Shown here: one piece after another, positions 5,843-5,844 of the stretch
Numbering within the stretch: position 1 is the stretch's first letter
Layout of the letters: the number at the start of each line of letters is the position of its first letter
Origin: Burkholderiales bacterium
GTDB lineage: Bacteria > Pseudomonadota > Gammaproteobacteria > Burkholderiales > CAIKXV01
Assembly (NCBI GenBank): GCA_014379045.1
Contig: JACMMK010000261.1
Span: 1 to 5,844 of the forward strand
Reading direction: 5' to 3'
DNA: 5,844 nucleotides
Position numbers and translations under genes: made by a program
The notes under the pieces: model-generated
The model's database searches: none
What the model was told of the DNA's origin: nothing
What the model saw: only the letters and a program-made list of their open reading frames with translations

Positions 5843-5844
5843 CC

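Noticed and set aside
5653..5844. Promoter or PyrR-binding loop of the Bacillus type in the pyrR leader
   Set aside because: I could find no convincing -35/-10 pair and no match to the Bacillus binding-loop consensus. The promoter may lie outside the window.

Overview
The window is a compact, high-GC stretch from a proteobacterium. Every recognisable gene lies on the minus strand and is read from right to left. The gene set pyrR, pyrB and a catalytically dead dihydroorotase homologue (pyrX, also called pyrC') is the arrangement known from Pseudomonas and related gammaproteobacteria. I therefore place the source among the Gammaproteobacteria, by inference only and without a genus.

Layout from right to left (5' to 3' of the transcript). 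Positions 5653-5844 form a leader made of two imperfect copies of a ~113 bp unit. Each copy carries the same Shine-Dalgarno/start-codon module and an upstream 9-base arm that is exactly complementary to the start region. The copy next to the gene starts pyrR (5652-5047). The distal copy would start a 38-codon ORF (5765-5649) whose stop overlaps the pyrR ATG. Next come pyrB, the aspartate carbamoyltransferase catalytic chain (5033-4083), and pyrX (4013-2688). After a 109 bp gap come prlC, oligopeptidase A, an M3 zinc peptidase (2578-521), and, 20 bp further on, an exported glutaredoxin-like protein with a DUF4124-like N-terminus (500 to beyond position 1, 3' end missing).

PyrB makes carbamoyl-aspartate. 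PyrX should be its structural partner in the large class A ATCase. The real dihydroorotase must be encoded elsewhere, because PyrX here has lost all but one of the expected metal ligands. PyrR has an intact PRPP-binding motif and probably has a regulatory role. PrlC and the glutaredoxin-like protein have no obvious link to pyrimidines. Both have their own good ribosome binding sites and may simply be co-transcribed.

The most unusual features are in the small spaces. pyrR has a strong Shine-Dalgarno sequence, but pyrB and pyrX have none that I can see. Each is instead reached by tiny ORFs joined by 4-base stop/start overlaps (ATGA or GTGA). Together with the duplicated start-sequestering leader, this suggests the operon may be controlled through translation. 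The main caution is that the leader duplication sits at the window edge and could be an assembly artefact.
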